A DNA stretch of 64,000 nucleotides. It comes from Chryseobacterium sp. ISL-6. GTDB lineage: Bacteria; Bacteroidota; Bacteroidia; Flavobacteriales; Weeksellaceae. The stretch lies in contig NZ_JAGGPT010000009.1 in NCBI RefSeq assembly GCF_018613715.1, positions 1 to 64,000 on the forward strand, read 5' to 3'. The position numbers and the translations under genes were made by a program. This document shows positions 43,069 to 50,037 of this stretch, one piece after another. Positions within the stretch are counted from its first letter, which is position 1. Every line of letters starts with the position of its first letter. Under the pieces are notes generated by a model. The model ran no database searches, was not told the DNA's origin, and worked only from the letters and a program-made list of their open reading frames with translations.

Positions 43069-43593
43069 ATGAAAAAATTAGAAATTTTTTGGAATACAAT
43101 TCATTATTTCGATTACAGATTCGAATTAAAAATTCAAAATATTCTCAGAGGAGATGGTACCTACAGTCAGCCTACATCCAACCCTGAAATACAGAAGCAA
43201 AGGGACATAGAAAAAGAAATCTTTGAAAAAGTATTTAAAAACCCAGGTTATGGATTCAGCAGTATGATGGCTGGTAATTTTATATATTTAATGGCTGGAC
43301 TTATTGGCTCTGGAATATTTTTTATATTAATGGGTATCTTAAATTATTATAAAATACAGATAGATAAATTTGCATTCTTAATAATAGTAAGTGCTTTACC
43401 GTTCGTTGGACTCACTTATTATTATGTATTTCATAAAGATAAATATTTAACCTATTTTAAGGAATTTGATAAAAAGCCAAAAGATTGGAGAAAAAGATGG
43501 AAATGGATTAGCTTCTTTACAATAATGGCAATTATCTTGTTTTTGATACTAAGCTTTATGTTTATGGATTATTTATCAAATATTAATCATTAG
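43069..43593 (+). CDS. Membrane immunity-like protein behind the glycine-zipper tip
   Basis: The protein has 174 residues from ATG 43069 (MKKLEIFWNTIHYFDYRFEL); an upstream in-frame ATG at 43033 overlaps the tip fragment and is less likely. An amphipathic N-terminal region of about 70 residues is followed by three hydrophobic segments (near 78-97, 103-122 and 150-170), the last two separated by a basic stretch (KKPKDWRKRWKW). The position suggests immunity to a membrane-acting tip. Family not recognised. Confidence 0.6.
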   Translation: MKKLEIFWNTIHYFDYRFELKIQNILRGDGTYSQPTSNPEIQKQRDIEKEIFEKVFKNPGYGFSSMMAGNFIYLMAGLIGSGIFFILMGILNYYKIQIDKFAFLIIVSALPFVGLTYYYVFHKDKYLTYFKEFDKKPKDWRKRWKWISFFTIMAIILFLILSFMFMDYLSNINH

Positions 43594-43675
43594 TAAACAA
43601 TAATTCTTAATAAGCACATTGTTATGAGTATTTTGCTGTGTAGTAGCAAAGTGGCTGGCAGTTAATAATATAACC

Positions 43676-43710
43676 AGCTCCGAGAAACCATTCTTTCTCG
43701 GAGCTCTATT
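43676..43710 (+). terminator. Terminator of the same hairpin family as copies 1 and 2
   Basis: AGCTCCGAGAAA / TTTCTCGGAGCT with loop CCATTC followed by CTATTTT. The stem shares TCCGAGAA with the hairpins at 40243 and 40863. Confidence 0.85.
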
Positions 43711-43788
43711 TTAAAACATCTTTCGAATATTTCTACAATCCCCTCACAAGAAATCCTCCTTAATAAAACTAAAAACAACAATTTTCTT

Positions 43789-43796
43789 TATATTTG
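43789..43796 (+). promoter_or_regulatory. -7 promoter element TATATTTG
   Basis: Exact TAnnTTTG match 23 bp before ATG 43820; its final G overlaps the in-frame GTG (43796), which is therefore not the start. Confidence 0.55.
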
Positions 43797-43819
43797 TGGA
43801 AAGCACATACACAACCATT

Positions 43820-44197
43820 ATGGAAAAGCTAAAAAGTCTAAGAAAGCAAAGAGGATATACTCAGGAATATATGTCGAATATCCTTTCAACGGATGTTTCC
43901 AATTATTGCAGAAAGGAGAATGGAGATGTCAGAATATATGATGATGAATGGGAGAAACTGGCTAAAGCTTTAGAGGTTCCGGTTGAAGATATTAAAGAAG
44001 AAAGAGTGTCAGTTGTGCTGCATAATGATACAGCAACTTTTAATGATAATTCTGGCAACTATCAATCTAATAACTACCATTATTATAATATCCCAGATTA
44101 CATCTTAGAGAATCAACAGGAATACATTAAAATATTGAGAGAACAAGTTGACTCATTGAAACAGGAATTAGAGAAATTCAAGTCCGGAAAACACTAA
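43820..44197 (+). CDS. Xre-family helix-turn-helix regulator with C-terminal coiled coil
   Basis: The protein has 125 residues from ATG 43820. Residues 1-60 form an HTH-3/Xre domain (MEKLKSLRKQRGYTQEYMSN, then LSTDVSNYCRKENGDVRIYD and WEKLAKALEVPVEDI). A linker rich in Asn/Ser/Tyr (NDTATFNDNSGNYQSNNYHY) leads to a C-terminal coiled coil (YIKILREQVDSLKQELEKFK) likely for dimerisation. Similar stand-alone regulators are frequent in Bacteroidota accessory islands. It has its own promoter and sits within the immunity array; whether it controls the array is unknown. Confidence 0.8.
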   Translation: MEKLKSLRKQRGYTQEYMSNILSTDVSNYCRKENGDVRIYDDEWEKLAKALEVPVEDIKEERVSVVLHNDTATFNDNSGNYQSNNYHYYNIPDYILENQQEYIKILREQVDSLKQELEKFKSGKH

Positions 44198-44301
44198 CTC
44201 TTCAAAAAAACGATCTACTTTGAGTTCAAAATAGCAAAAGAAATTGGCTTTTATTATAGAGTTTGCACGTGAGGGGGAATTTAGAATACTACAAAACTAC
44301 A

Positions 44302-44613
44302 ATGAAAAATAAATCTTTTTTTAAACTATTTGAATACATTACAGAAATAGTAGGTTGGATTCAGATTTTTATATCCCCACTAATTGTAGGATGTGTTATA
44401 GGCTACATTGCTTACTACTTTATTCAAAATACTTTAGGTATCATTATAGGAGTTTCAATTGGTTTAGTAGGTTTTATATCGGGGATTATTTTAGCCAATC
44501 GTTCATGGAAAAAAGGCGGGACCGTTAAATTTCTTTCAAGGGTTATTTCTACACCCGACATTGATAAGGACCTCGATGATTCAAAGAAGCAAGCAAAAAT
44601 TAATAACAAATAA
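44302..44613 (+). CDS. Small membrane protein in the immunity array
   Basis: The protein has 103 residues from ATG 44302 (MKNKSFFKLFEYITEIVGWI). Two or three hydrophobic segments are visible (about 15-40 and 43-64), with a basic region (NRSWKKGGTVKFLSR) and an acidic/Lys-rich tail. Just upstream (44262-44283) the sequence TTGCACGTGAGGGGGAATTT resembles the right end of the junction elements, especially the GCGAGGGGGAAT of element B, suggesting that a toxin boundary was once here. Possible membrane immunity protein; function not shown. Confidence 0.5.
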   Translation: MKNKSFFKLFEYITEIVGWIQIFISPLIVGCVIGYIAYYFIQNTLGIIIGVSIGLVGFISGIILANRSWKKGGTVKFLSRVISTPDIDKDLDDSKKQAKINNK

Positions 44614-44670
44614 TAAAAATGTCGTAGAGAGGATTATATATTGTCTTAGCTAATCCAAGAAACATTAATT

Positions 44671-44982
44671 ATGGAAAATGAAAGATATATAGAACTGAGA
44701 AGAGACGTGTTAATTTCAATTCAAAGAGCATTATGGGGAATGATATATCCCTCAATTAGGGCAATTGCTGTAGGATTTGAAAACACAGAAAAGCTTACAG
44801 TTATTTATTATTTAGATAAAGAACCTGAAGAAGAAGATTATGAAAATATAGCAGAAGTAACTAGTGAGGTCTGTTCAGATATTAACTTTTCTACAGTAGA
44901 AGAATTTTGTATATATACAAATGAGCCATTTTCAAAACTAGACAATTTGGTTTCCTGGGTTTATATGAGAAAAGAAGAATAG
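44671..44982 (+). CDS. Small acidic immunity-like protein
   Basis: The protein has 103 residues: MENERYIELRRDVLISIQRA, LWGMIYPSIRAIAVGFENTE, KLTVIYYLDKEPEEEDYENI and a C-terminal YTNEPFSKLDNLVSWVYMRK. The pattern recalls a family of small orphan proteins found behind polymorphic toxin tips and in contact-dependent inhibition islands, but I cannot name it with certainty. No toxin fragment is recognisable directly upstream. Cytoplasmic; probably an orphan immunity gene. Confidence 0.55.
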   Translation: MENERYIELRRDVLISIQRALWGMIYPSIRAIAVGFENTEKLTVIYYLDKEPEEEDYENIAEVTSEVCSDINFSTVEEFCIYTNEPFSKLDNLVSWVYMRKEE

Positions 44983-45085
44983 AATCACTTTTAACAACAT
45001 TTCTAATATCAAAAATTGTGAGTCATATTGTATTAAAAAAATGGGAGGATTTACAATCTACAATAACAGAAAGAGCCTACTCCTG

Positions 45086-45112
45086 ATATCTACAATTTCG
45101 TAGATCTTTTAT
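45086..45112 (+). terminator. Weak terminator-like hairpin
   Basis: ATATCTAC / GTAGATCT with loop AATTTC followed by TTTATT, in the gap between two immunity-like genes. Confidence 0.45.
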
Positions 45113-45145
45113 TAGTATGGTCAACAGAAATCAAAAAAATAATTT

Positions 45146-45484
45146 ATGACAGATTTTAAAATAGTCTTTCCAGAGGGATACAATGTTAATGATTATAACG
45201 ATGATAATATTGATTTAAATATTATCATACCTAGTGGCCAAGTTTTCTTTTCGACTTTTCTTACAATTTTGAATATTAACAATCTGATGATTAGAGATAA
45301 TGATTTATATTTCTGGGCTACAGACATGATTATTGTTAAAAATCTTATGAAAGAAACAATAAAAAGTAGTGTATCTAAAATGATTAGTGACAGATACCTT
45401 GAATCTGCATGTTCGGAGATTGGTAAAATTCACGAAATTTTCCCTGATTATAATGCATACTCTGATTTAATTAGTCATATATAG
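45146..45484 (+). CDS. Small protein at the distal end of the immunity array
   Basis: The protein has 112 residues (MTDFKIVFPEGYNVNDYNDD, NIDLNIIIPSGQVFFSTFLT, YFWATDMIIVKNLMKETIKS). It has no signal peptide and is mildly acidic, with a beta-rich N-terminal half and a helical C-terminal half. The phrase order, with a predicted beta sheet ending in YFWATDMIIV, is like several immunity families associated with polymorphic toxins, but I cannot assign one. It is the last small orphan gene before housekeeping genes resume. Confidence 0.5.
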   Translation: MTDFKIVFPEGYNVNDYNDDNIDLNIIIPSGQVFFSTFLTILNINNLMIRDNDLYFWATDMIIVKNLMKETIKSSVSKMISDRYLESACSEIGKIHEIFPDYNAYSDLISHI

Positions 45485-45550
45485 TCGCTCGTATAACAAT
45501 TGACTATACTATATTAACACCGAACTCAGAACAGTTTATCTCCTAATTTT

Positions 45551-45625
45551 TTACAAACTAACCTCCTCAATTCTATATTCTTTCCATGGTATATCAATAG
45601 GAATATTTTTTGCAGCAGTTAAAAT
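45551..45625 (-). pseudogene. Possible 3' remnant of a decayed gene
   Basis: On the minus strand the 141-bp gap before the KTSC gene reads HILTAAKNIPIDIPWKEYRI then EEVSL and TAA at 45551-45553, after an upstream TGA. The residue composition looks protein-like but there is no start and only about 24 codons, so this may be chance. The rest of the gap shows nothing recognisable. Confidence 0.25.
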
Positions 45626-45823
45626 ATGCCCTCCTCAGTTGTACATAGTTATGAATATTTTCCAGAAACTGAAATATTACGAATCGTATATCAGTCGGGA
45701 GCAGTTTATGATTATCTGAAGGTTTCCAAACGCATCGTTGATCAATTCAAAGCCTTTCAATCTAAAGGAACATTTCTCAATAAGGTTATTAAGAAGAAAT
45801 TTAAATATGTAAGAATAAAATAA
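45626..45823 (+). CDS. KTSC domain protein
   Basis: The protein has 65 residues, essentially only a KTSC domain: MPSSVVHSYEYFPETEILRI, VYQSGAVYDYLKVSKRIVDQ, FKAFQSKGTFLNKVIKKKFK. The conserved YDY and SKGTFLN motifs are present (the family is named after its Lys-Thr-Ser-Cys-type motif). KTSC domains are found alone or fused to nucleic-acid-related proteins and have a predicted RNA- or nucleotide-associated role that is not proven. It marks the right border of the accessory island. Confidence 0.82.
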   Translation: MPSSVVHSYEYFPETEILRIVYQSGAVYDYLKVSKRIVDQFKAFQSKGTFLNKVIKKKFKYVRIK

Positions 45824-45935
45824 TATCAATAGGATTATTTTAACATTAATTTAAGTCATCATGCAGTATCAATTGATTTCTTATTCCTAATTTTAATTTT
45901 TAATTCGAATTCTTTATTTAACCAAATCCAAAAAT

Positions 45936-46400
45936 ATGATATTAGAACAAGGAACCTCAGCCCCGGATTTTGAACTTCACGCTACTCCAGATCAGAAATT
46001 AAAACGTTCTGATTTCTTAGGAAAGAACCTAATACTCGTTTTTTATCCTGCAGACTGGAGCCCGGTTTGTGGAGATCAGGTGAGTTTATATAATGAAATG
46101 CTTTCTATTTTTCATAAATACAATGCCGATATTCTAGGTATTTCTGTTGACAGTGCCTGGTGTCATGATGCTTTTATGGAAAACAGAAAACTGCATTTCC
46201 CTTTACTCGCAGATTTCAATCCAAAAGGTGAAATTTCAAAAGCTTATGGTGTGTATAATGAAGAAAACGGGACTTCAAAAAGAGCGTTGTTTGTTATTGA
46301 TTCGGAAGGAACAATCCAGTGGAGCTATCTGTCACCAGATGGAATTAATCCCGGTGCTGACGGAATCATTGATGCATTAGAAAATTTAAAACAAAAATAA
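45936..46400 (+). CDS. Peroxiredoxin (AhpC/TSA, Bcp/AhpE-like)
   Basis: The protein has 154 residues. The peroxidatic cysteine lies at Cys45 in VFYPADWSPVCGDQVSLYNE, a variant of the TPVC peroxidase motif. Other conserved parts are GTSAPDFELHATPDQ and FVIDSEGTIQWSY. It reduces peroxides using thiol donors in the cytoplasm. No obvious resolving cysteine follows, pointing to a 1-Cys mechanism. The DsbA-like gene 5 bp downstream may provide or use the thiol couple, since the two are probably cotranscribed. Confidence 0.9.
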   Translation: MILEQGTSAPDFELHATPDQKLKRSDFLGKNLILVFYPADWSPVCGDQVSLYNEMLSIFHKYNADILGISVDSAWCHDAFMENRKLHFPLLADFNPKGEISKAYGVYNEENGTSKRALFVIDSEGTIQWSYLSPDGINPGADGIIDALENLKQK

Positions 46401-46405
46401 TATTT

Positions 46406-46924
46406 ATGTCTACTTTAAGAATTCCTATTGGTCCTCATGATCATGTTCAGGGAAATCCGGATACTGCAAAAATAGTTTTAGTCGAATATGGCGATTATCA
46501 ATGTCCTTATTGCGGACACGCTTTTCCTTTGGTAAGAAAATTTGTGGAAGAAAATATAGATGATGTCGCATTTGTATTTAGAAATTTTCCTTTAACCGAT
46601 GCTCATGAATATGCTATGGCAGCGGCAACAGTAGCCGAGGCCGCAGGAAAGCAGGGGAAATTCTGGGAAATGCACGACCTCATCTACGATAATCAGAATT
46701 TATTGAATGAAGCTTTGCTCAAGGAGTGTGTAAAAGTTTTGAAACTGGATGTCAATAAAATCGAAAATGAGATCAATACCGCAGAACTTCAGGGTAAAAT
46801 TGAAGCCGATTTTGAAGGTGGTGTGCGCAGTGGGGTAAATGGCACTCCATCGTTTTTTGTTAATGGAGAAAAATGGGAAGACTATGATGGAACGTATGAT
46901 TCTTTCATTGACCTACTTTCTTAG
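46406..46924 (+). CDS. DsbA-family thioredoxin-fold protein
   Basis: The protein has 172 residues. The active site CPYC (Cys33-Cys36) is in VEYGDYQCPYCGHAFPLVRK, and the cis-proline loop GTPSFFVNGEKW near residue 149 is typical of thioredoxin_4/DsbA-like oxidoreductases. There is no signal peptide, so this is a cytoplasmic member rather than a periplasmic oxidase. It follows the peroxiredoxin by 5 bp, suggesting joint work in thiol or peroxide metabolism. Confidence 0.88.
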   Translation: MSTLRIPIGPHDHVQGNPDTAKIVLVEYGDYQCPYCGHAFPLVRKFVEENIDDVAFVFRNFPLTDAHEYAMAAATVAEAAGKQGKFWEMHDLIYDNQNLLNEALLKECVKVLKLDVNKIENEINTAELQGKIEADFEGGVRSGVNGTPSFFVNGEKWEDYDGTYDSFIDLLS

Positions 46925-46974
46925 TTGAAGCTATATTCTAAAAAATTAGTGATGTCATTTCGGGTATGTTTTGG

Positions 46975-47085
46975 ATAAAAACCGTATTGAGAAATCTTTG
47001 TATGATCAGATCTCGATACATTTTTCTTCTGAACTACGTTCGCAGGATTACATCCTGTATTTCGAAAAACACTCGATCTGACGAT
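46975..47085. repeat. Intergenic imperfect inverted repeat
   Basis: The 233-bp gap before guaB contains CTCGATACATTTTTC (47012 region) facing GAAAAACACTCGAT (47065 region), enclosing GAACTACGTTCGCAGGATTA and ATCCTGTATTTCG words. The wording (GATCTCGATACATTTTTCTT, TCATTTCGGGTATGTTTTGG) is like dispersed intergenic repeats in Flavobacteriia. No gene is recognisable in it. Confidence 0.5.
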
Positions 47086-47102
47086 GGTCATTCTTACTTA
47101 TA

Positions 47103-47144
47103 ATAAATAAGGCTACCTCAACAATGAGGTAGCCTTATTTTTAT
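47103..47144. terminator. Strong terminator downstream of guaB
   Basis: AAATAAGGCTACCTCA / TGAGGTAGCCTTATTT with 4-nt loop and T/A runs on both sides; bidirectional between the DsbA-like gene and guaB. Confidence 0.93.
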
Positions 47145-47157
47145 ATTTAATTTATTA

Positions 47158-48618
47158 TTACAAAGAATAATTCGGAGCTTCCTGTGTGATGATCACATCA
47201 TGTGGGTGGGACTCTTTTAATCCGCTTCCTGTGATCATTACCATTTTGGTGTCTTTCTGTAAAGCTTCAATATCTTTCGCTCCACAGTAACCCATTCCAG
47301 CTCTCAATCCACCTGTCAACTGGAAAATCACATCTTCCAATTTTCCTTTGTGTGGAACTCTACCTTCAATTCCTTCCGGAACGAATTTTTTAGCTTCACT
47401 TTGGAAATATCTTTCTTTACCTCCTCTCTTCATTGCTGAAAGGCTTCCCATTCCCTGGTAAGATTTGAATTTTCTTCCCTGGAAGATAATTTCTTCACCT
47501 GGTGCCTCGTCAGTTCCTGCTAAAAGAGAACCAAGCATTACTGCTCCTGCTCCACTTGCAATTGCTTTTACAATATCTCCGGAAAGTTTGATTCCACCAT
47601 CTGCAATTACGGCCACATTTTTAGATTTAGCGTATTCGTAAACGTTATAGATCGCTGATAACTGAGGAACTCCAACTCCTGCCACTACTCTTGTCGTACA
47701 GATAGAACCAGGTCCAACACCTACTTTAAGAACATTTGCTCCTGCTTTGATCAAATCTTTCGCAGCGTCAGCTGTTACAATATTTCCACCAACGATATCC
47801 AGATCCGGATATGCTTTTCTGATTTCTGAAATTTTATCTAAAACTCCTTTAGAATGTCCGTGAGCAGAATCAATAGCAACAATATCAACACCAGCTTGTA
47901 CCAATGCTGCAATTCTGTCCATAGTATCTTCACCCACTCCAACTCCTGCACCTACAATAAGACGGCCTTTCTGATCTTTATTTGAATTTGGATACTCTAA
48001 TTGATTATCGATATCTTTAATCGTAATTAATCCAACCAGTTTATTGTCCTGATCTACGATAGGAAGCTTTTCAACACGGCTTTTAAGAAGAATTTCTTTT
48101 GCCTTTTCAAGATTGGTATTTTTATCAGAAGTGATCAGATTTTCTTTAGTCATGATCTCTTCCACTCTTGCATCAAGATTCTCCTGATATTTTACATCTC
48201 TGTTGGTAATGATTCCTATCAATACATTATTTGGATCTACAACCGGTAAACCTGAAATTTTATATTTAGCCATCATTTCTTTAGCCTGAGCTAAAGTGTG
48301 ATCTTTTGAAAGAGTAACAGGATCAGAGATCATACCATTTTCAGAACGCTTTACACGGTTTACCTGTGCAGCCTGTTCTACGATCGTCATGTTTTTATGA
48401 ATGAAACCTAAACCACCTACTCTTGCTAATGCAATCGCAAGATCGCCTTCAGTAACTGTGTCCATTGCAGCAGATACTATCGGAACATTCAGTGTGATTT
48501 TATCGGTAAGTCTTGATTTTAATGATACCTGGTTAGGTAAAACTTCTGAATAAGAAGGGACTAGAAGAACGTCATCGAAAGTGATGGCTGTCTCTACAAT
48601 TTTGTTATGAATAGACAT
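47158..48618 (-). CDS. guaB: Inosine-5'-monophosphate dehydrogenase
   Basis: The protein has 486 residues, standard length. It oxidises IMP to XMP with NAD, the committed step of guanine nucleotide synthesis. The catalytic loop GPGSICTTRVVAGVGVPQ contains the thioimidate cysteine; two CBS domains lie between about 95 and 205 (MISDPVTLSKDHTLAQAKEM; KLPIVDQDNKLVGLITIKDI); the flap motif MGSLSAMKRGGKERYF and the C-terminal GAKDIEALQ are present. It is a single-gene unit with its own terminator; no riboswitch was recognised upstream. Confidence 0.97.
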   Translation of the reverse strand: MSIHNKIVETAITFDDVLLVPSYSEVLPNQVSLKSRLTDKITLNVPIVSAAMDTVTEGDLAIALARVGGLGFIHKNMTIVEQAAQVNRVKRSENGMISDPVTLSKDHTLAQAKEMMAKYKISGLPVVDPNNVLIGIITNRDVKYQENLDARVEEIMTKENLITSDKNTNLEKAKEILLKSRVEKLPIVDQDNKLVGLITIKDIDNQLEYPNSNKDQKGRLIVGAGVGVGEDTMDRIAALVQAGVDIVAIDSAHGHSKGVLDKISEIRKAYPDLDIVGGNIVTADAAKDLIKAGANVLKVGVGPGSICTTRVVAGVGVPQLSAIYNVYEYAKSKNVAVIADGGIKLSGDIVKAIASGAGAVMLGSLLAGTDEAPGEEIIFQGRKFKSYQGMGSLSAMKRGGKERYFQSEAKKFVPEGIEGRVPHKGKLEDVIFQLTGGLRAGMGYCGAKDIEALQKDTKMVMITGSGLKESHPHDVIITQEAPNYSL

Positions 48619-48712
48619 CTTTACTTTCTTTGCAAAATTAGGCTATTTTAGTGAGATATGAAAATCCTTTTCAATAGTTTAAATAAAAATTAATAATCAA
48701 TAAGTTAAATCG

Positions 48713-48741
48713 AAAAACCGCTCTTAATTAAAAGCGGTTTT
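48713..48741 (-). terminator. Terminator of the sigma-factor operon
   Basis: AAAACCGCT / AGCGGTTTT arms around an AT-rich loop (CTTAATTAAA). It lies 47 bp after the stop of the minus-strand gene at 48788, the last gene of the five-gene operon. Confidence 0.82.
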
Positions 48742-48787
48742 CGACAAAATAAAATGAGTTATATGAATATGAATATGAAATTATCTT

Positions 48788-49495
48788 TTAATGAGCTGCT
48801 GGTTGTCCCTTTTCATCAATATTTTCAATGTGGGTCTGATTGTTTTTATCCACATAGATCTTTAAACGTAATCGTCCTTTGTCATCGCGGATAAAAAGTC
48901 CAACATCTCCGTTTGAGGTTTTTCCTGCAAAAAAGCGTTCACTGGTTAATTTTCCTTCCTGTCTTAGTTTAGCATATGCTTTTTTAGAGGCTACCGGATC
49001 ATTAAGACGTTTTAAAGAGTCTTCAAATTTCATAATCTCTTCCATTGGAAAATTATCCGGTCTGTCCCAAAGTTTCAATCCATACGTTCTGGATTTTTTA
49101 TCGCCTGCATCTTCCAGATATTGAAGCTGCATGATCTGATCCGTATTTCTCTGATCAAAGGAATAGACCATTCCGGATTCTCTTTCATCGGCACCATATA
49201 CCAGGCCTCCGCATTCATCACCCAGTTCATTAAAGAAAATCAATCCAGCCTCTCTTTCTCTAGGCTTTAAATCTTTATTATTGAACATTCCGGGATGCTG
49301 ACGTTTTTTATTACTGATCGTCATTTTCAATGTTCCGTCCTTCTCAACGATATTAATTCGTTCCACATCAATTTCCTCAAACCTTTGATGTTCATTACTG
49401 GATTTAAAAGCCAGTAAAAAAAGTAAAACGAATGCGATAGTAAGTGAAGCTGCATATATCTTAAGCATACGCACTTCTCTGATTAGTTTTTCCAT
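48788..49495 (-). CDS. Membrane-anchored protein of unknown function, last gene of the sigma operon
   Basis: The protein has 235 residues with one N-terminal membrane segment (MLKIYAASLTIAFVLLFLLA at about 10-29) and a periplasmic domain of about 200 residues: VERINIVEKDGTLKMTISNK, ELGDECGGLVYGADERESGM, FFAGKTSNGDVGLFIRDDKG, RLRLKIYVDKNNQTHIENID. Repeated short beta hairpins with D-K-G-x-x-R turns are visible. I do not recognise a named family. It follows the DUF4252 lipoprotein by 30 bp and is probably cotranscribed. Confidence 0.7.
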   Translation of the reverse strand: MEKLIREVRMLKIYAASLTIAFVLLFLLAFKSSNEHQRFEEIDVERINIVEKDGTLKMTISNKKRQHPGMFNNKDLKPREREAGLIFFNELGDECGGLVYGADERESGMVYSFDQRNTDQIMQLQYLEDAGDKKSRTYGLKLWDRPDNFPMEEIMKFEDSLKRLNDPVASKKAYAKLRQEGKLTSERFFAGKTSNGDVGLFIRDDKGRLRLKIYVDKNNQTHIENIDEKGQPAAH

Positions 49496-49525
49496 GAATA
49501 AATAATTTTATTTTATAAAAATAAA

Positions 49526-50026
49526 TTATTTATCTGAAGCTGAATTAATGAATTTTGAAATATCATCCGGAGTAAAGTTCCCTCTCACATCTACAAACAC
49601 CAATTCTTTATCTGAGTTTACCGTGATCAGCATATTTTTGATGTTTTCACCGGATTGTTTTACCCGGACATTTACATTATCTCCATCATGCTTTATCGTT
49701 GCCCAATCTTCATAATTGTTATTGTTAAGATATTTCGCATAATCTGCCAGCATCTCTGGGTCTCCATTCTCTACAGTCAACACTTTGACTTTCGATATCT
49801 TCTTGATAAGATCAACAACTTCTTCATTATCTCCATCTTCTCTCAGCGCTTTTTTTATAAAAGGCTTGGCTAAGAACATGGGTACATTGATACTTTCAAA
49901 CTTTGCGCCTTTAAAATCATATCCGGAGTCTGAAAAGAAATCCATATTAGGCCGATGTGAAACTACACAAGACTGAAGCAGAAGTAGCGTACAACTAATA
50001 AGTAAAATGGTTTTTAAGTTTTTCAT
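49526..50026 (-). CDS. DUF4252 lipoprotein
   Basis: The protein has 166 residues with lipoprotein signal MKNLKTILLISCTLLLLQSC (Cys20). The mature part shows the DUF4252 pattern: INVPMFLAKPFIKKALREDG, ISKVKVLTVENGDPEMLADY, and ITVNSDKELVFVDVRGNFTP. These small Bacteroidota envelope proteins commonly lie next to ECF sigma/anti-sigma genes, as here; their activity is unknown. The spacing to the upstream GIN-domain gene is 11 bp, so an operon. Confidence 0.85.
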   Translation of the reverse strand: MKNLKTILLISCTLLLLQSCVVSHRPNMDFFSDSGYDFKGAKFESINVPMFLAKPFIKKALREDGDNEEVVDLIKKISKVKVLTVENGDPEMLADYAKYLNNNNYEDWATIKHDGDNVNVRVKQSGENIKNMLITVNSDKELVFVDVRGNFTPDDISKFINSASDK

Positions 50027-50037
50027 GGCGATTGGTT

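Noticed and set aside
39886..45484. A CRISPR array or integron-like attC series in the repeat-rich region
   Set aside because: The repeats are few, long and unequally spaced by whole genes, with no constant short spacer. No integrase or Cas gene is present, and the palindromic ends flank promoter-bearing elements rather than individual gene 3' ends.
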